Source: Hetaerina americana (taxonomy: Eukaryota > Arthropoda > Insecta > Odonata > Calopterygidae). Taken from it: a stretch of 64,000 nucleotides of DNA. Location of the stretch: the NCBI GenBank assembly GCA_022747635.1, contig JAKTNV010000001.1, forward strand, positions 32,412,040 through 32,476,039, given 5' to 3'. Below are positions 38,101 through 50,845 of the stretch, piece by piece. The notes beneath the pieces were generated by a model, which made no database searches, was not told the origin of the DNA, and saw nothing but the letters and a program-made list of their open reading frames with translations. Both the position numbers and the translations under genes were made by a program. How positions within the stretch are numbered: position 1 is the first letter of the stretch; every line of letters begins with the position of its first letter.

Positions 38101-41100
38101 TGATAGACCCTTAACAGTATCATAATATATAACGTAATTATATATAACAATGATTAAACATATTTATCAATAAATCTTAAGACAAATTAAAGATAGACTT
38201 TAATCTCATCACCAAAGGTGAGGAGATGAATACGTGCAATGGACCTTTATAAAACAAGCATGATCTGTTCTGCAATTTTTCTCTCAAAGCAAAAAATTCT
38301 CTAACTTTCCTCAGAGGACTAGGATCACCAGTAATTTTAGCCTGCACCTATTATGCATTGAGTGCCTGAAACTGAACAAACAAGTTTGCAAAACATAACA
38401 TCAAAAGAGGTTAATTCTAAAATAATCCATTTCCGAAAAGTCTGAAAATGTAACAAAATAATCACCAGATAATACTTAATAATGTGTACCCGAGTAAAAT
38501 CAGAAACTGGATTTTTGCCTGACATCATCTCTACAAATCTTCAAAAAATTCTATATTTTAAGGGGATCGGGATGGTGTGGTGGCTAACACACTGGCTTCC
38601 CATGCAGAAGGTCCAGGTTCAAATACTGGAGATGGCAAATCTTTTTCAGTGGCATCCCCTATCCCTACTTGTGCTTTGTGGAGAGGAATTTAAGTATGCC
38701 ATGTGTCGAATGAGACATTACGCCGCAGATCCTTTAGTCCCTTTCGTTAAGAGGTCAATTCCAATGCCAGGTTTCTCTTGCTTTTGCCTTTCCCATTCAT
38801 CCATAATGACACAAATGACCACAACTTACAGCCTCCCTAAATCTACTATGATGATCCCAATATTTTAAGTTTTTGCTGATCCAAGCATACTACATTTCAT
38901 ATGCACTGATTGGTAAAAGCTTGAAATCATAGATGCCTGCAGAAATTATTGCCAACAAAAGTTGTTCTCATTAAAAAGGAATGAAGTATGAATCTATATT
39001 CAGCTATATGATTTTGAAAATAAACATTTTCAAAAAGCTTGGAAGTTAATTAATTCATCCACCTCAATTTGAATTTATGATATGCATGAGTATCCAATAC
39101 CACATGAACACCATTTACATAAAATACCAGGTGTACAAGTATGAAATGCAGATTGCAGCATTTCAAAATGGTGACTTTGATGTTGCAGACAAGGAACTTG
39201 GAAAACCGCCAAAAAGGTACAAAGATTTGGAATTGCAAGCATTGTTGGACAAAGATGATTCACAAACACAAAAACAACTCTGAGAGCAATTGTGCATTAG
39301 TCAACAAGCTGTTTCCAATCTCTTATTAGAGATGGGAAAGATTCTGAAGAGAGGCAGATGGGTACCACATGAGTGGAACAACAAGCAAAAGGAGAGCTGC
39401 AAAAATATGTGAAATTTTGCTGGCACAACACTAAAGGAAGTAGCTTTTGCATCATAACGTTACTGGAGATGAAAATGGATTTTGTGAATTCCAAGCGCAA
39501 AAAAAAAGGGTGGGCCCAGGCTCACCATCCACATTGATCACAAGACTGAATTGCTTCGGCAGAAACACGATGATCCGTGTTTGGTAAAAAAGGGTGTGGT
39601 GGTCTATTATGAGCAGTTAAAACCTGGGGTAACAGTTAATACTGAACACTAGCAACAACAATTACTCGATTTGAACTGTCTGCTACTAGAAAAAAAGACC
39701 AGAATACCAAAAGAGGCAACACATGGTCATTTTTCTAAATGTTAATGCACCATCACATACAGGAAAACTGGCCCCCGACACATTGGATGCACTCAGCCAG
39801 GAAGTTCTACCCAATGCAGCTTACTCACTATACTTGGCTCCTTCCGATTACCACTTGTTTGTATCGATGGGCTATGAGCAGTGCTTAGGTTCACACTAAG
39901 ATGTGAAAAAATAGCTTGATAAATGGTATGCGGCAAAAGGGAAAGATTTTTACTGGAGTGATACCTGCAAATTACCCGAAAGATGGGAAAAATGTCCAAC
40001 TAGCAACGGGCAATACTTTGAATAAACTTCTTTTTATTATTCTTCTGATTTTTTTCATTTTAAAATAAAAAATCCTCATTACATACTTGTACACCTGGTA
40101 TTTTGGCCAATGCATAAGAGGCTTATGAATCTTTCTGTTCCCACTTTTTTCTTTCAGCATATCTAAGGCTATCTGATCACATCAATATCTACGGAAGTTC
40201 ATTCTCACTCAAAATACAAACATTAAAGGAATGGTCACACATTTCACTTTCCTCAAGGTCTTTAGAGCTGTAATGTATTTCTCAGTATTGTATACACTAA
40301 ATTTTTAACTATGACCATGACAAAATTGTCATTCTCACACACACGAAATATATTTTTAAGCTCAAAATTTTGCAATAAGGATAGCAAGTGTATTAATTTA
40401 TGAACTTTTAAAACATTTGTCTTTAAATTCATCCATAGCATCATTATCTTCCATTATAAATATATGTATGCATTTGCTGCAGAAAACTACACTTCACTTA
40501 CTTACTTCACGTGCTTACTAATGTTTTCATTTTTTTAGAGTTATTCGATGAAAATATTGTCACCATAATCATACAAAGACTATAGAATATTCCAAGGCTT
40601 CCAAAGCACATGACCTGCCTGGTAGGCTATGTGAATTTTCACACATGCGTAAACAAGTTCATGACTATTTGGAGTTTAAATTGGAAAGTTCAACATGTCA
40701 GTTACCAACAATTCTTGCTCAATAAGAAAACAATACCCACTGCAGTTTAGTCACTGAATTTCCATACCCCTGCTGTTTCTCCCTGGAAATATTTAATTTT
40801 TTACACTGGAAGCCCATATATTTTAATCGGTGATGCTTTCCCCAGCAAGATCAGCAACCTCAATGTCTACTCCCCAATGTTACTATCGAACTTTAAAATA
40901 AACAATTTTGCCAGGGTGTCTCTTGTCATTGTCTTGCCCATCAACTGTTCAGATTCATTTTACAGTCTTATTTTGACCCGCCCACCAAGGCTGAAAAATT
41001 GCATCATATATACTCGCTGCGTAGATGAAAACCAAATCCAATACATTTCATTTCATTAATCACTTTTCTATTGGTGCCATCAGGAATGCAATTCCTGGAA

Positions 41101-44100
41101 AAGAAGAGGACTACCTATTGTGCAACATACAGGTATGTATTAATATATCAAAGCCAGCCATTCTGACTAAAAATAATTCACGGTACACATTCAGAAACAA
41201 GAATTTTAACAGAATCATGAAAAAATTATGTACATTATGTGTTTACAAAAGTATCTACACTTACCAGCCGAGGAAGGGCAGTGGCACCAACAGTTTTGCA
41301 AAGGCGCCTCAAGTCAAATTTGCTGTTTAACCTCACAGCCATCACACCATATTTATTTAAGTAGTGCAAAGCCATATCTCCAAACTTGCCCCCGGCAACT
41401 ACCACATCAGCACCCGCATCAGCAATGGCCTTAACCTGGTTTTCTAGCCCTGACTCCTCACCTCTGCTGAAGTCTAGAAGTTCAGCCGCACTTTTGATCA
41501 AAACAGTGCCCTGTTGAAAACAGACAAGTCTTATGATCTTTCAATTCAGCTATATGATTAAGAGAAACTGGAATCCAAATAGAAAATTCCTGGATAGTTC
41601 CATGATTTCAGAGGGATATCAAAACACATTGTTTTGATAACCTCAGTGCCTATATATTCAATAGCTAGGATAATTATTATTACAGAATGAACAAGACTAC
41701 TGCTCAGATATTAATATTAATAGTAAGAGTGCAAATGTCCCAGCAGCTCTTAGAATTTACGAGCAATTAAGTCTCAGATGATCAATTAAAAACAATGAAA
41801 TGTGATACCTGAATGAAATCAATTTCCCCTAAACACCCAGATCCTTAACACTTGACTGAATTGCAAATCGATTGCCTTTATTTCAAGATATTTGAAGTCC
41901 AATAACACTATGATTTTCAAACTGAACATATCCCCCATTAACACTCTACACACCACTCATTCTACTTACCTTTGTTTCAGTTTGCATAATGTCTACTGCG
42001 CATGTGTACACAGCAATTTTGGCCTTCATTTTCTTCGAAACATCTCCTTCCACACCCCTTTTGAATACCATTCCTTGGGTCACTTTAGAACTGTTTATGC
42101 CACATCCCAAAATTTTGGTGACACGGATATTGTCAACATTAAAAGTAGTGGCTTTCTCAGGAATAATTGAGACACAAGCACCAGATATTAGTCCAGTGAG
42201 AAAATCTTCATTCCCATATTGTTTGCTGGCAATTGCTGTGTGTATACCCTTTGACACTTCTTTCACGTCAGTTATATCTTTTACCTCATAACATGTCAAA
42301 CTGGGTAGGATTTCTATAGCCTTTGCAAGTGCCTGTTCATATCCATCAACAATTTCTGATGGCGTCAGTCCCTGTAAAACAACAAAAGAGGAAATGTATG
42401 TACATTCAATTGCCAAACTTTACCCTAAAAATAATCACATAAAGGAAAGTCTCTCTCCAATAAAATCGAACCAAACATAAGGGACATTCCAGTCTTGATC
42501 ATTCTGCATCTCGAGATACTTGGAAAACATGCATATCAAAAAGGGGAAGTACATTATCTTACTTCATTAAATCATGAGTACACCAACAAGGCAATCAGTC
42601 CATTCAGAAAACCTAAATCCCATCCTGTCAAACTACATAAGATACCAGGCTGCCAAACAGTGAGGCAGGCAGCTCTGTGTGCCATTGAATCACACAGTTG
42701 ATATTGGCCAGGTTTAATAGATTGATCAATCTAGTACAAGTCGAGTTCAATGCTTTCACAAAATTGTTTTATCCAAAGTTATTCAGCTGTTATAGTATTA
42801 CGCACAGAGAGTTGGCTGTATAATGATATAAACAACCAAGAAATGTTCCCAATAGATTTCACAGTTTACCAACACGATAGACAAGACATGAAAGAAGAGT
42901 TTTCGTGGCAGTGAAGAGTATTTTTGAAAGCAGATAATGTGTATTTGAAAATAATAACATAGGAAGTGTTTGGTGCACCTTACTGCGATAGGGTCAACCC
43001 AGCATTAACTTATGCTCTTTCTATAGACCTCCAGACTCAAATGTTAAAACGCTTCATGTCCTCAATGAACAAATATACAAATTTGCACATAAAAATAATA
43101 ACAGCATCAACATAATTGGTGGTGGCTTTAACGTCCCTGGTATCGATTGGGACAGCAATAACATTTAACGTTGGACCCGCGATCGCAAATCTTTTAATTC
43201 CTAAATAAAATTGGAGCAAAGTAACCTCAATCAAGTAGTACGCAAGCCCACCCGCGGAAAGACCATATTGAACCTATTTCTTATGAACACACCGGAACGT
43301 ATGAGTGTATCAAATGATGAGGGCTTGAGTGACCATAAATCTGTTAATGTCAACTTTGGCGTTGAAATAAAAGATTGTTAAACCAAAAAAAATTTATTTT
43401 TACAATAAAGCAGACTTTAAAACTTTTTCCAGTCAAACTCTTCATTACCCGAATTCAAAACGCGCCTAAGTCATGCCAACGTGGAAGATACTTGGATACA
43501 ATTGGTCAATATTCTGCAAAAAGGCATCACATATTTCATCCATATAAAGTATGTTAAAGCCAACCCCGACCCTAGGTGGTACAATAAAGGCATAGAAAAG
43601 CCCTTCGAAAGCAGAGAATGTTACACTACAGGGTAAAGAAAGCAGGTGCAAACACATCATCCTTGGATAATAAACAGTTATTGGACAAGTTGAGATCCTT
43701 TAAAATTGAAACCAAAACACAATTACGTAGCGCCTTACAAGACTTTAAAATGTTAAGCACTATGTGAGTATTTGGACACTGACCCGAAAGCTTTCTGGTT
43801 ATGCGTAAGGGAAGTAAAAGGGGGTAAACAAACAGTGACTTGCTTGAAAGATTGTAACAAAATCATCTCAGTGAGGGAAAAACTAATATTCTAAAGGAAG
43901 TGTAAAGTTTCTTTTTTACCCTCATCATTCTAAATACAATCTTCCAAAGTATTTTCACAAAAGACATTGCCACTGCTCATCTCTAAGAAACAATACAAAC
44001 GAACCCATGGCAAATATAACAGCAGACAAACAAGGAATTATCAAATTGCTCAATGCGATTAAAGACCCGGGTCCCAAAATTTATACCAGCTAGGGTGATA

Positions 44101-47100
44101 AAACATTTGGCCCGTAATGTCGCCCCATATCTCGAAGTTATATTAAACAAATCCCTCACAGAGTGCTAAGTCCCTAAGAATTGGAAAACCCTGCAAATAA
44201 TGCCTCTTTTTTTAAAAAAAGTGGTGACAGGGAGGACCCCAGTAGTTACAGACCCATTTCTCTCACTTGTAAAAAAATTTTGTTTCTCACTTTTATTCAT
44301 CGCTAAGTTTTGGAGCACATAATTGTCAGTTCCATCACAAGATACCTTGATAACATTAACTTTTTAATTCACAATCAACATGGATTCAGGAAAACCCACT
44401 CATGCAAGACCCACTTAGAATTATTCATACATGACCTACTTTTATCGATGAAAGTGGTAGGCAAGAGAATGAAATCTTTTTAGATTTTCAAAAGGCATTG
44501 ACCTTCGCAAGTACAAACAAGGTTGCAAAAAATTGGGATGAACACTCCTTCAGAGCACGAACAGAGGATAGTCTCCTTGACGGTGCTAGTTCCAACAGCA
44601 TACGAATGACCTCAGGGGTACCCCAGGGAAGTGTAATCAGGTTGTCGCTTTTCTAGATTTATGTTAACAATTTGAACTGCGAAGTGAATAGTACGAATAG
44701 GATGTTCGCAGATGACAGTCATTTATCAGAAGATATCTAGGAATGACGATAGTTTAATTCTAGCACAGGATCTTGTTGTAATACTATATGGTGTTCAAAA
44801 TGGGGATTATCATTAAACCTTAATTAATGTTTGGTGGTAAATTTCTTTTTAAAATCAATGGGATTTGTTTACAAACTGTCTGGAGTTGACCTAGGAGTAG
44901 CTGATATGGTAAAATACCTAGGAGTTAAAATCACTAAAGACTTGGGGGACCAACATGCATGAAATCTGCAGTCAAGCATATAAAAATTGGCATTTATCAG
45001 ATGCATTGTTGGCAAAGTGACTCCATTGTCAAGGAATGCTGTTACCACACTCTCGTAAGGCCTCTTTTAGAATATGCATCTCGTGCATGGTTGAGAAGGT
45101 TAAATGCCGGCCAGCCCGTTTCGTTAAAAATTCTTGTGATATAACGAAAAGCGTCACTGAAATACTTCTAGCGTTGGGGTGGGAATTATTAGAAGAAAGA
45201 CAATTCAAAATTTGGTTGAACTGACTAAATACATTCAGATTAGTATGTTTCAGCACCAAGGTCTTGCAAATTATCGCACTCGTACATACAGTGCTTGCTT
45301 GGATCACATATTAAATTCAGGAAATAGAGGCCAGAACCAGCAGACTCAAGGACTCTTTCCCACAGACAAAACGGAATATCAACTGCAGGGTTACAGATAT
45401 CAAAAATTCCACTTGCCACCCTCAGTGTCTAAGGAATAATTAGTTCTACTCAATTGTATGAACTTTTGGTATCCTTGGGTGTTTTGTTGTCAAAACCCAA
45501 ACAATGTACTGCTATTTACAGTATTGCTTGCTTTGCTTAGTCAGTTTTTAAGTGTCCCCTTTCATCTCTCGTCTCTCTCTGTGGAGACTCTCTCCCTAGG
45601 ATATAGGTAGGGTCACATTCCCTACCTGTATCCTAGAGGGAGGAGAATGTTGTATTTTGCATGTCCATGTGGTAGTGGAATTCACACCAACTTACTTTTC
45701 AAATTCTAGCTTACACGGGAGAAAGTTTCCCCACAGACTTGACATGGGTGCAACAACTTTTACAGTTGTGATTTCCAAAGTGGTCTCAAATAAAATAGAG
45801 ACAAACTTTTTATTTTCCAATGTAACACATTCACTATGGATCAATACCTTATAAGTATTGCCGATACACGAATTGGTGTTAAGTAGAATTAACAACTTGC
45901 CAGCCCCGTTGGAGGCGGGGTAACGTCCTCGTCTGCCAACCCACAGGTGCAAAACCACCTAGACCACTTTTCCTTCATCTCGAGCTTGGATGTATGTAAT
46001 TGTCAAATGGCTATATCAATGTTCTAAGTCCGACATCAAGGTTGAAGTGCTGTTTTTGGACTAATACTAAATAAATAGATTAACTGGATTAATTTAATGG
46101 CACCAAAAGAAGAATGCCATATTTTATCAACACACAACCCTACCCAAGGACTCCCTATTTAGTATTGAATTTAGACTCCCTTAGTATTGAATTCTGCCTC
46201 CACTTAATTCTTGACCTTAGCTGTTAAACAACACCTTCAATTAATACAGATGATAATTATTTTTGAAGCAAGATGTTGTTCACATCCGTTCAAATTACCT
46301 CGTATTCATCTAAAATAAATTGAATAAGCCAGGATTGCTAAAGGGAAAAAATAAATTTACAAGGAATAATCTGCATATTCTAGGAGAATATGCAGATTAT
46401 TCCCGCAGATTCTCGCCCATGAATAAACTGAGAACCTACATAAGGACTACATTTTCCTTTAAATGTAGATCTCACCCTACATTTTGTTTGAAGTTGTTAG
46501 CACAAATCGACGATATTACTTGATTGCTCATCGATGATATTTCCTTGAAAACAAATTAATAAAACCTAACTTACCATCCTTAACAGATCTTCAGCCGCTT
46601 CAAGCAGGGCACCAGAAAATATTATGACAAAATTGGTACCGTCTCCAACTTCTTGCTCCTGAATTTGTGAAGCCTGGACCATTAGCCTAGCAGCGGGATG
46701 TTCCACCTTGAATTAAAGAGCAATACACCTGTGACAATATTTCGTGGAAAGCCGAAAAACAAAAAAATCCTGATTACAATATTCTCACCTCCAATTCCTT
46801 GATGATTGTAGCTGCATCGCTCGTGACGAATACTTTTTCTAAATGATTTATTACCATCTTGTTCATACCATTAGGGCCGTATGCAGTTCGTAGTGTGTGA
46901 GACAATTGTTTGCAGGCACTTATGTTTCTAAACACGGCTTCCTCCAACCCGGAAAAATACTGCAATGTAACAATAATAATATAGAACTCTTTCATTAATC
47001 GCAGTCAGCTTCTAGTAGAAACACTGACAAAAACATTAAATGAAAAATCTTAGAACATTTGATGCATTAATGAAAAATATAATTGGTTAAAACGTCTTAT

Positions 47101-47532
47101 CCACATTCAACTGCAATGACGTTCTCGAAGCATAAGATGGGCTATAGAGTACAAATTTCAGCGAAGCCGTAAAAGAGGTTAACTATGCAATGAATGCACT
47201 ACTACCCAAGTTTTTATGACAAACATCAACACTCATCCCGAAAATTTGGAAACAACATTTTCACATTGATGACTTTTTCGGGGACACCTTTTATGATTGT
47301 ATATCATGCTCAATAGTTATGAAAGCAATTAAAAACGTTACGCTGCCTCCTGAATGACATACATGAGGCCGCCCACACTTATAGATTATGTTCGCAAAAA
47401 GTGATGCGCCAACGTTTCTTGATAATATTTTTAAAAATTTTTGTGTAATATGATCGAAATCAACTCTCTTACCCGGGCTCCGTCCTTCATCATTTGGGCA
47501 AAACCCGGAACTTTCGGCACGTGCATAGCCAT
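35137..47532 (-). CDS. CCT8: T-complex protein 1 subunit theta (chaperonin CCT8)
   Basis: CCT theta is one of eight subunits of the cytosolic TRiC/CCT chaperonin, which folds actin, tubulin and other proteins using ATP. Eight coding exons on the minus strand: 47473-47532, 46789-46959, 46575-46706, 41970-42371, 41265-41510, 37663-37866, 36769-37005 and 35137-35334. All borders are GT-AG. They join to 549 residues, the normal length. Landmarks: MAMHVPKVPGFAQMMKDGAR (1-20, theta-specific N-terminus), TAYGPNGMNKMV (ATP-binding loop, about 46-57), GDGTN (98-102), SKQYGNEDFLTGLI, NVDNIRVTKILG, LRRLCKTVGATALPRL, VRGSTDNYMDDIERAIDDG, VAGGGACEVELA (about 410-421) and VDQIIMAKRAGGPKPP near the C-terminus. 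All seven introns are phase 0. Introns 3 and 5 are about 4.2 and 3.4 kb and hold mobile elements. Divergent from the G-gamma gene. Confidence 0.98.
38567..38800 (+). repeat. tRNA-like SINE, second family
   Basis: GGTGTGGTGGCTAACACACT (A-box-like), then CAGAAGGTCCAGGTTCAAAT (B-box-like), mimic a tRNA 5' half and T arm. An unrelated body follows. It lies in CCT8 intron 5 and differs from the GCCCCGGTGG SINE family found elsewhere in the window. Only one copy is seen, so the boundaries are approximate. Confidence 0.5.
39127..40098 (+). mobile_element. Decayed mariner in CCT8 intron 5
   Basis: The ends CCAGGTGTACAAGTATG (39127) and its inverted copy (to 40098) are each flanked by TA. The 972-bp interior gives degraded transposase: ALLDKDDSQTQKQL, SQQAVSNLLLEMGKILKRGR, WVPHEW, later YLAPSDYHLF (about 39830), and a C-terminal KWYAAKGKDFYW-like stretch. 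Stops, frameshifts and deletions make it inactive. The end sequences and protein differ from the other mariners here, so this is a separate lineage. Confidence 0.9.
42980..45475 (+). mobile_element. Decayed CR1/L2-like LINE in CCT8 intron 3
   Basis: Pieces of a non-LTR retrotransposon ORF2 in order. Endonuclease: YRPPDSNV (about 43023), IIGGGFNVPGIDWDS (about 43115-43155), VRKPTRGKTILNL and GLSDHKSVNV (about 43322). Reverse transcriptase: HGFRKTHSCKTHLELF (about 44372), VPQGSVI-like and FADDS (about 44705). C-terminus: RRKTIQNLVELTKY and NQQTQGLFPTDKTEYQLQGY (about 45180-45440). Multiple stops and frameshifts. It is a different lineage from the intact LINE at 50.8 kb. The 5' edge is approximate. 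Confidence 0.8.
45592..45642. repeat. Stem-loop after the CR1-like LINE
   Basis: CTCCCTAGGATATAGGTAGGG (45592-45612) pairs with 45620-45642, apart from a 2-nt bulge and one wobble, around a 7-nt loop. It lies 150-200 bp after the LINE ORF end, where a reverse-transcriptase recognition stem-loop would be expected. Confidence 0.65.
45899..46079 (+). repeat. tRNA-derived SINE, copy 1
   Basis: Head GCCAGCCCCGTTGGAGGCGG GGTAACGTCCTCGTCTGCC, a decayed B box, then the body TTGGATGTATGTAATTGTCA and GAAGTGCTGTTTTTGGACTA, ending in an (AAATA)n tail. Same order as the copies at 58.9, 61.6 and 62.9 kb. Lies in CCT8 intron 3. Confidence 0.85.
46363..46403. repeat. Perfect 19-bp palindrome
   Basis: 46363-46381 and 46385-46403 are perfect inverted copies (GGAATAATCTGCATATTCT) around AGG. 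Located in CCT8 intron 3. Confidence 0.85.
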
Positions 47533-48090
47533 TTTTGCGGTCTTTGATGGAAATTTCAAGATGTGCGTTCAGGAGTGAATGCGATATGTCTGTATCGATG
47601 GTAACCTAATGAAAAACGAAACACTTGGAAATGAAGAAATATCGATATCACCAAAACTATCGACTTGGATCGACGAATGAATAATTACGCGTTTCTCATC
47701 ACTAATATTTATCTCAACCAAGTCGTTTGGTTTACTAAATGTGTCTGATGTGATATAAAGGTTTGCGCCAGATTTTTAGTATTTATGACATAAAAAACAA
47801 ATCGGATACTTTTTATCCCAATCTATCGAACGTACAATCTGAACTTATCGATTACTTGAACCTTAGACCGAAGTCTTTTGAGTACTCCATGTTGTGGTAG
47901 AATTTTAGTAATTAGAATTTCGACAGTTTAACCCTGGTGGCTAAAGTTTACCTTTTGTGGAAATCTCCATTTGCTTAAGTGGTTAGCAGTGATCTGAGCT
48001 CGCGGCCAGCGGCTTAGATTGTGAGTGGAAGTTTTTCCTTGTGAAAGTGTAAACCACGCCCTAACAATAGGCCTGTCGGATACCGCTGTT
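47533..48090. promoter_or_regulatory. Divergent CCT8/G-gamma promoter region
   Basis: These 558 bp separate the head-to-head start codons. A perfect TATCGATA octamer at 47640-47647 lies 108 bp upstream of the CCT8 ATG, and a 7/8 match (TATCGATG) lies at about 47593-47600. Further TATCGA cores occur at about 47668, 47823 and 47845. This is the same octamer, at a similar distance, as in the AIMP1 promoter. Regulatory function is inferred. Confidence 0.6.
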
Positions 48091-48303
48091 ATGGATATGA
48101 TGATTTCCAACTTGCAACAACAAAGGCAAGTTACGGAGCAGCTCAGAAGGGAGGCTGCTATAAAACGTATAAGTGTGTCCCAAGCAGTGCAGGATATAAT
48201 GAAGTTCATCACAGAGCATGAACATGAGGATTGTCTTCTTGTGGGCTTCAGCTCTCAAAAGGCCAATCCGTTTCGTGAAAAGAGTACCTGTACCTTACTA
48301 TAA
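48091..48303 (+). CDS. Ggamma1: G protein gamma subunit (gamma-1 type)
   Basis: G-gamma forms an obligate dimer with G-beta at the inner plasma membrane and signals downstream of G-protein-coupled receptors. This single exon encodes 70 residues, the length of insect G-gamma-1. It starts MDMMISNLQQQRQVTEQLRR (N-terminal coiled coil), continues REAAIKRISVSQAVQDIMKF, then ITEHEHEDCLLVGFSSQKAN, and ends NPFREKSTCTLL. The final CTLL is a CAAX box whose last Leu predicts geranylgeranylation. The frame opens 22 codons earlier, but the family start is the ATG at 48091. An AG at about 48069-48070 could be the acceptor of a 5' UTR intron. ATTAAA near 48834 may be the poly(A) signal, giving a 3' UTR of about 0.5 kb. 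Confidence 0.95.
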   Translation: MDMMISNLQQQRQVTEQLRREAAIKRISVSQAVQDIMKFITEHEHEDCLLVGFSSQKANPFREKSTCTLL

Positions 48304-48849
48304 GAGGAGATGATGTATCACTGTAAGCAGTGTTGTTTGTGCTATTTCCTTCACGTGTTGATGTTTTCCATGTTTAGTACGTATGTGCCATTGTAATCAT
48401 GGAGTAACTCATAACATCATGTATACCATAGTGTTGGTTCCTCTGGCCCAAGATACGCAGGGTATTTGGGCAGAAGTCTATTTTCGAATGTTGGAAAAGG
48501 TGTACTTTGCTTTCATTGTCATGTATCAAGAATTATTGTTACATAGGTAATCTTTCATGTATGATCGATGATGTGCTCCTAATTGTGTAATTCACAGCAA
48601 TTATTTTTATGTGCTTTTAGACCAAATTATTCTTTCTGTCAACTCACGTTCAAATAATTTCCCTAGACGCAGTGTATTGGCAATGTCTTCAAAAATGCTA
48701 TTTGATGTAATATGTATGTCACATTTTGGGTTGGCAAAAGGAGACAGTATCGTAGTGCTGACAATTTTTTTTCATTTACATCATTGTTACTCCTGTAACT
48801 CGTGTATTTTGTGAGTTAAAACAGTATATTCTTATTAAAATTCACGTTT

Positions 48850-50835
48850 TTTTTATTCTACCTTATCTCTAATTGAAATTCCACGCATTTACAAATTTCA
48901 TGAAATGAAATTCTGTATGACATGCCGATGTAAATCGGCCTCTGTGGTGGAAAGTGTATTTTCTCAGCTTGCCCATCATTATATAAAGACAGTACCAGCA
49001 TCAAAGTTTGGGTAAGGTATCTCTCCTGACGACTTATCATAACGACATTGGGAATCTTCCATGTTGTAATCCGTTCCGGATTTTGTTGAATATGCACGAA
49101 GCATATCAAACGTTACGTAAATGCATTTAAATTTACCCACCAGGTTTGCTCGAAACACTGGAATAAAAAGGCTAGTTCTTTCTGTCGTCATAACTGTAAA
49201 CTTCTTTGTGAAGCGTTTCATCAAGCTAACCTGTTGATATCGATGTGTTTTACCTTTACAACGCCTGTAACCTTTTTGGTTGAATTATAGGTGAGTTATA
49301 TTAAAAAAGAAGTCAACTGGGAGGTTTGTTCATTTACATCGGGAACGCGATGTATATATATCATAATGGAGGGTGAATAACTGATGGCGTTGTTGAGGGC
49401 CCATAGCAGTCTGTATCGACCGGAATCCCACCTTTAGAACTGTGAACATTGCCATGTTTTGGTGTAGCCTTATTCAATCTGTAATGTGCATGTTTCCAAA
49501 GGAATTTAAATCACAATAGCACACAAATCTTCCAGTGCCTACTTTTGCGTTGTGGATATTCCAACGATAGTCCAGGAAGAAATAATGGATAACTGAGAAT
49601 CTAGTTAATACATGTTGTCAATAGGCCTGGTACTTCTTTAATGGAGTTTTGTGTTCCACTAAAATGTCTCAGAATTATGATGAAAGTGAATGAATTTTTT
49701 ATATCTTATAATCATGAAATCAAAATGGGACAGAGTGGAAAAGTATCAAGGCTGAACCTTGAGCTTAAAAATCATTTTTTTCATTTCTGCTGATTCAAAT
49801 GTGGTAGTGATCTCCAAAGACTACGTTGTGTGGAAACTACACACATAAGAGATTTCGACAGTTGTGGGTCACTTACATTTTTTCATGAATGCTTGTTTCA
49901 TACAGTATCTCCTTTGATTACCCTTAGCATGTGCACCTCCACTCTCTCAAAAACTACCACCTTTTCCCCCACAAGGCATGGCCCCTTTCTGAAGTGCATG
50001 CTTTAAAATTCCAATCACCTTCTGCAAAAAAACTCATGAGATTGGAAAAACTGCAGCAATCAATAGTATCAACTTTGCATCAGCTGAATCAACCAGGTAT
50101 TGCTATTAGAATTGTCTGATTTCAACATTCAAAAGTTTTACTGTGTGTATTTGCCTATATTTCCTTGGAAATATTGTCTATAAGCCTGAACTTATGGAAC
50201 TGTCACAGCATTTATTGAGCCTGAACATCTTTGTATTCAAGCAACCAAATAGTTATTTCATATAAAGACAGGAATGTGGACAAGGTGAATAAGTTGAACA
50301 ATGTAATAAATTCTTACACATCAGTTTGGAGTTTTACATGTTATGTAAGGCTACATTAATTTGTTTCACAATGAATTATAGAAACACCATTTTTATTTCA
50401 TTCTATGTGACACTGGCGGAAGAAATAGGTCTGGCAGATATCTTGTCATCGTTGAATTTCATTTCTACCTAATCATGTACACATCGCAATATAGAATACT
50501 AAACTTAAACTTATCATTTCAAATGGCAGTAGTCAAACCTAGACAAAAATAACTTGAGATTTTTTAATGAAGTCTTTTACCTTTGGATTATGCATGTATG
50601 TACTTGCATGAGTATTTGGATTCGTGACAAATAAAATGAACAATTGTCTAAAATTATTTTGATTTATGAGTTATCTATGATAATTATTACTTAACATAAT
50701 CATCACGCATCCATCACAGAGCGAAAGTATGATATAGTAATTTTTGTTTACATCAGAATTGCTCCACTTGGAGAAGGGTTAAAAAAAAATTGACAGGGTA
50801 CATTGCAAATTTTACTCTCCTTTTCCACTGTCATA
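48850..50835. other. Intergenic, nothing recognised
   Basis: AT-rich DNA between the G-gamma 3' UTR and the LINE. Open frames of 60-80 codons on both strands show no domain. Confidence 0.4.
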
Positions 50836-50845
50836 ATGATTTTCT

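Noticed and set aside
48025..48090. 22-codon upstream extension of G-gamma
   Set aside because: Insect G-gamma-1 starts at the MDxM motif and is 70 residues long; the extension is probably 5' UTR.
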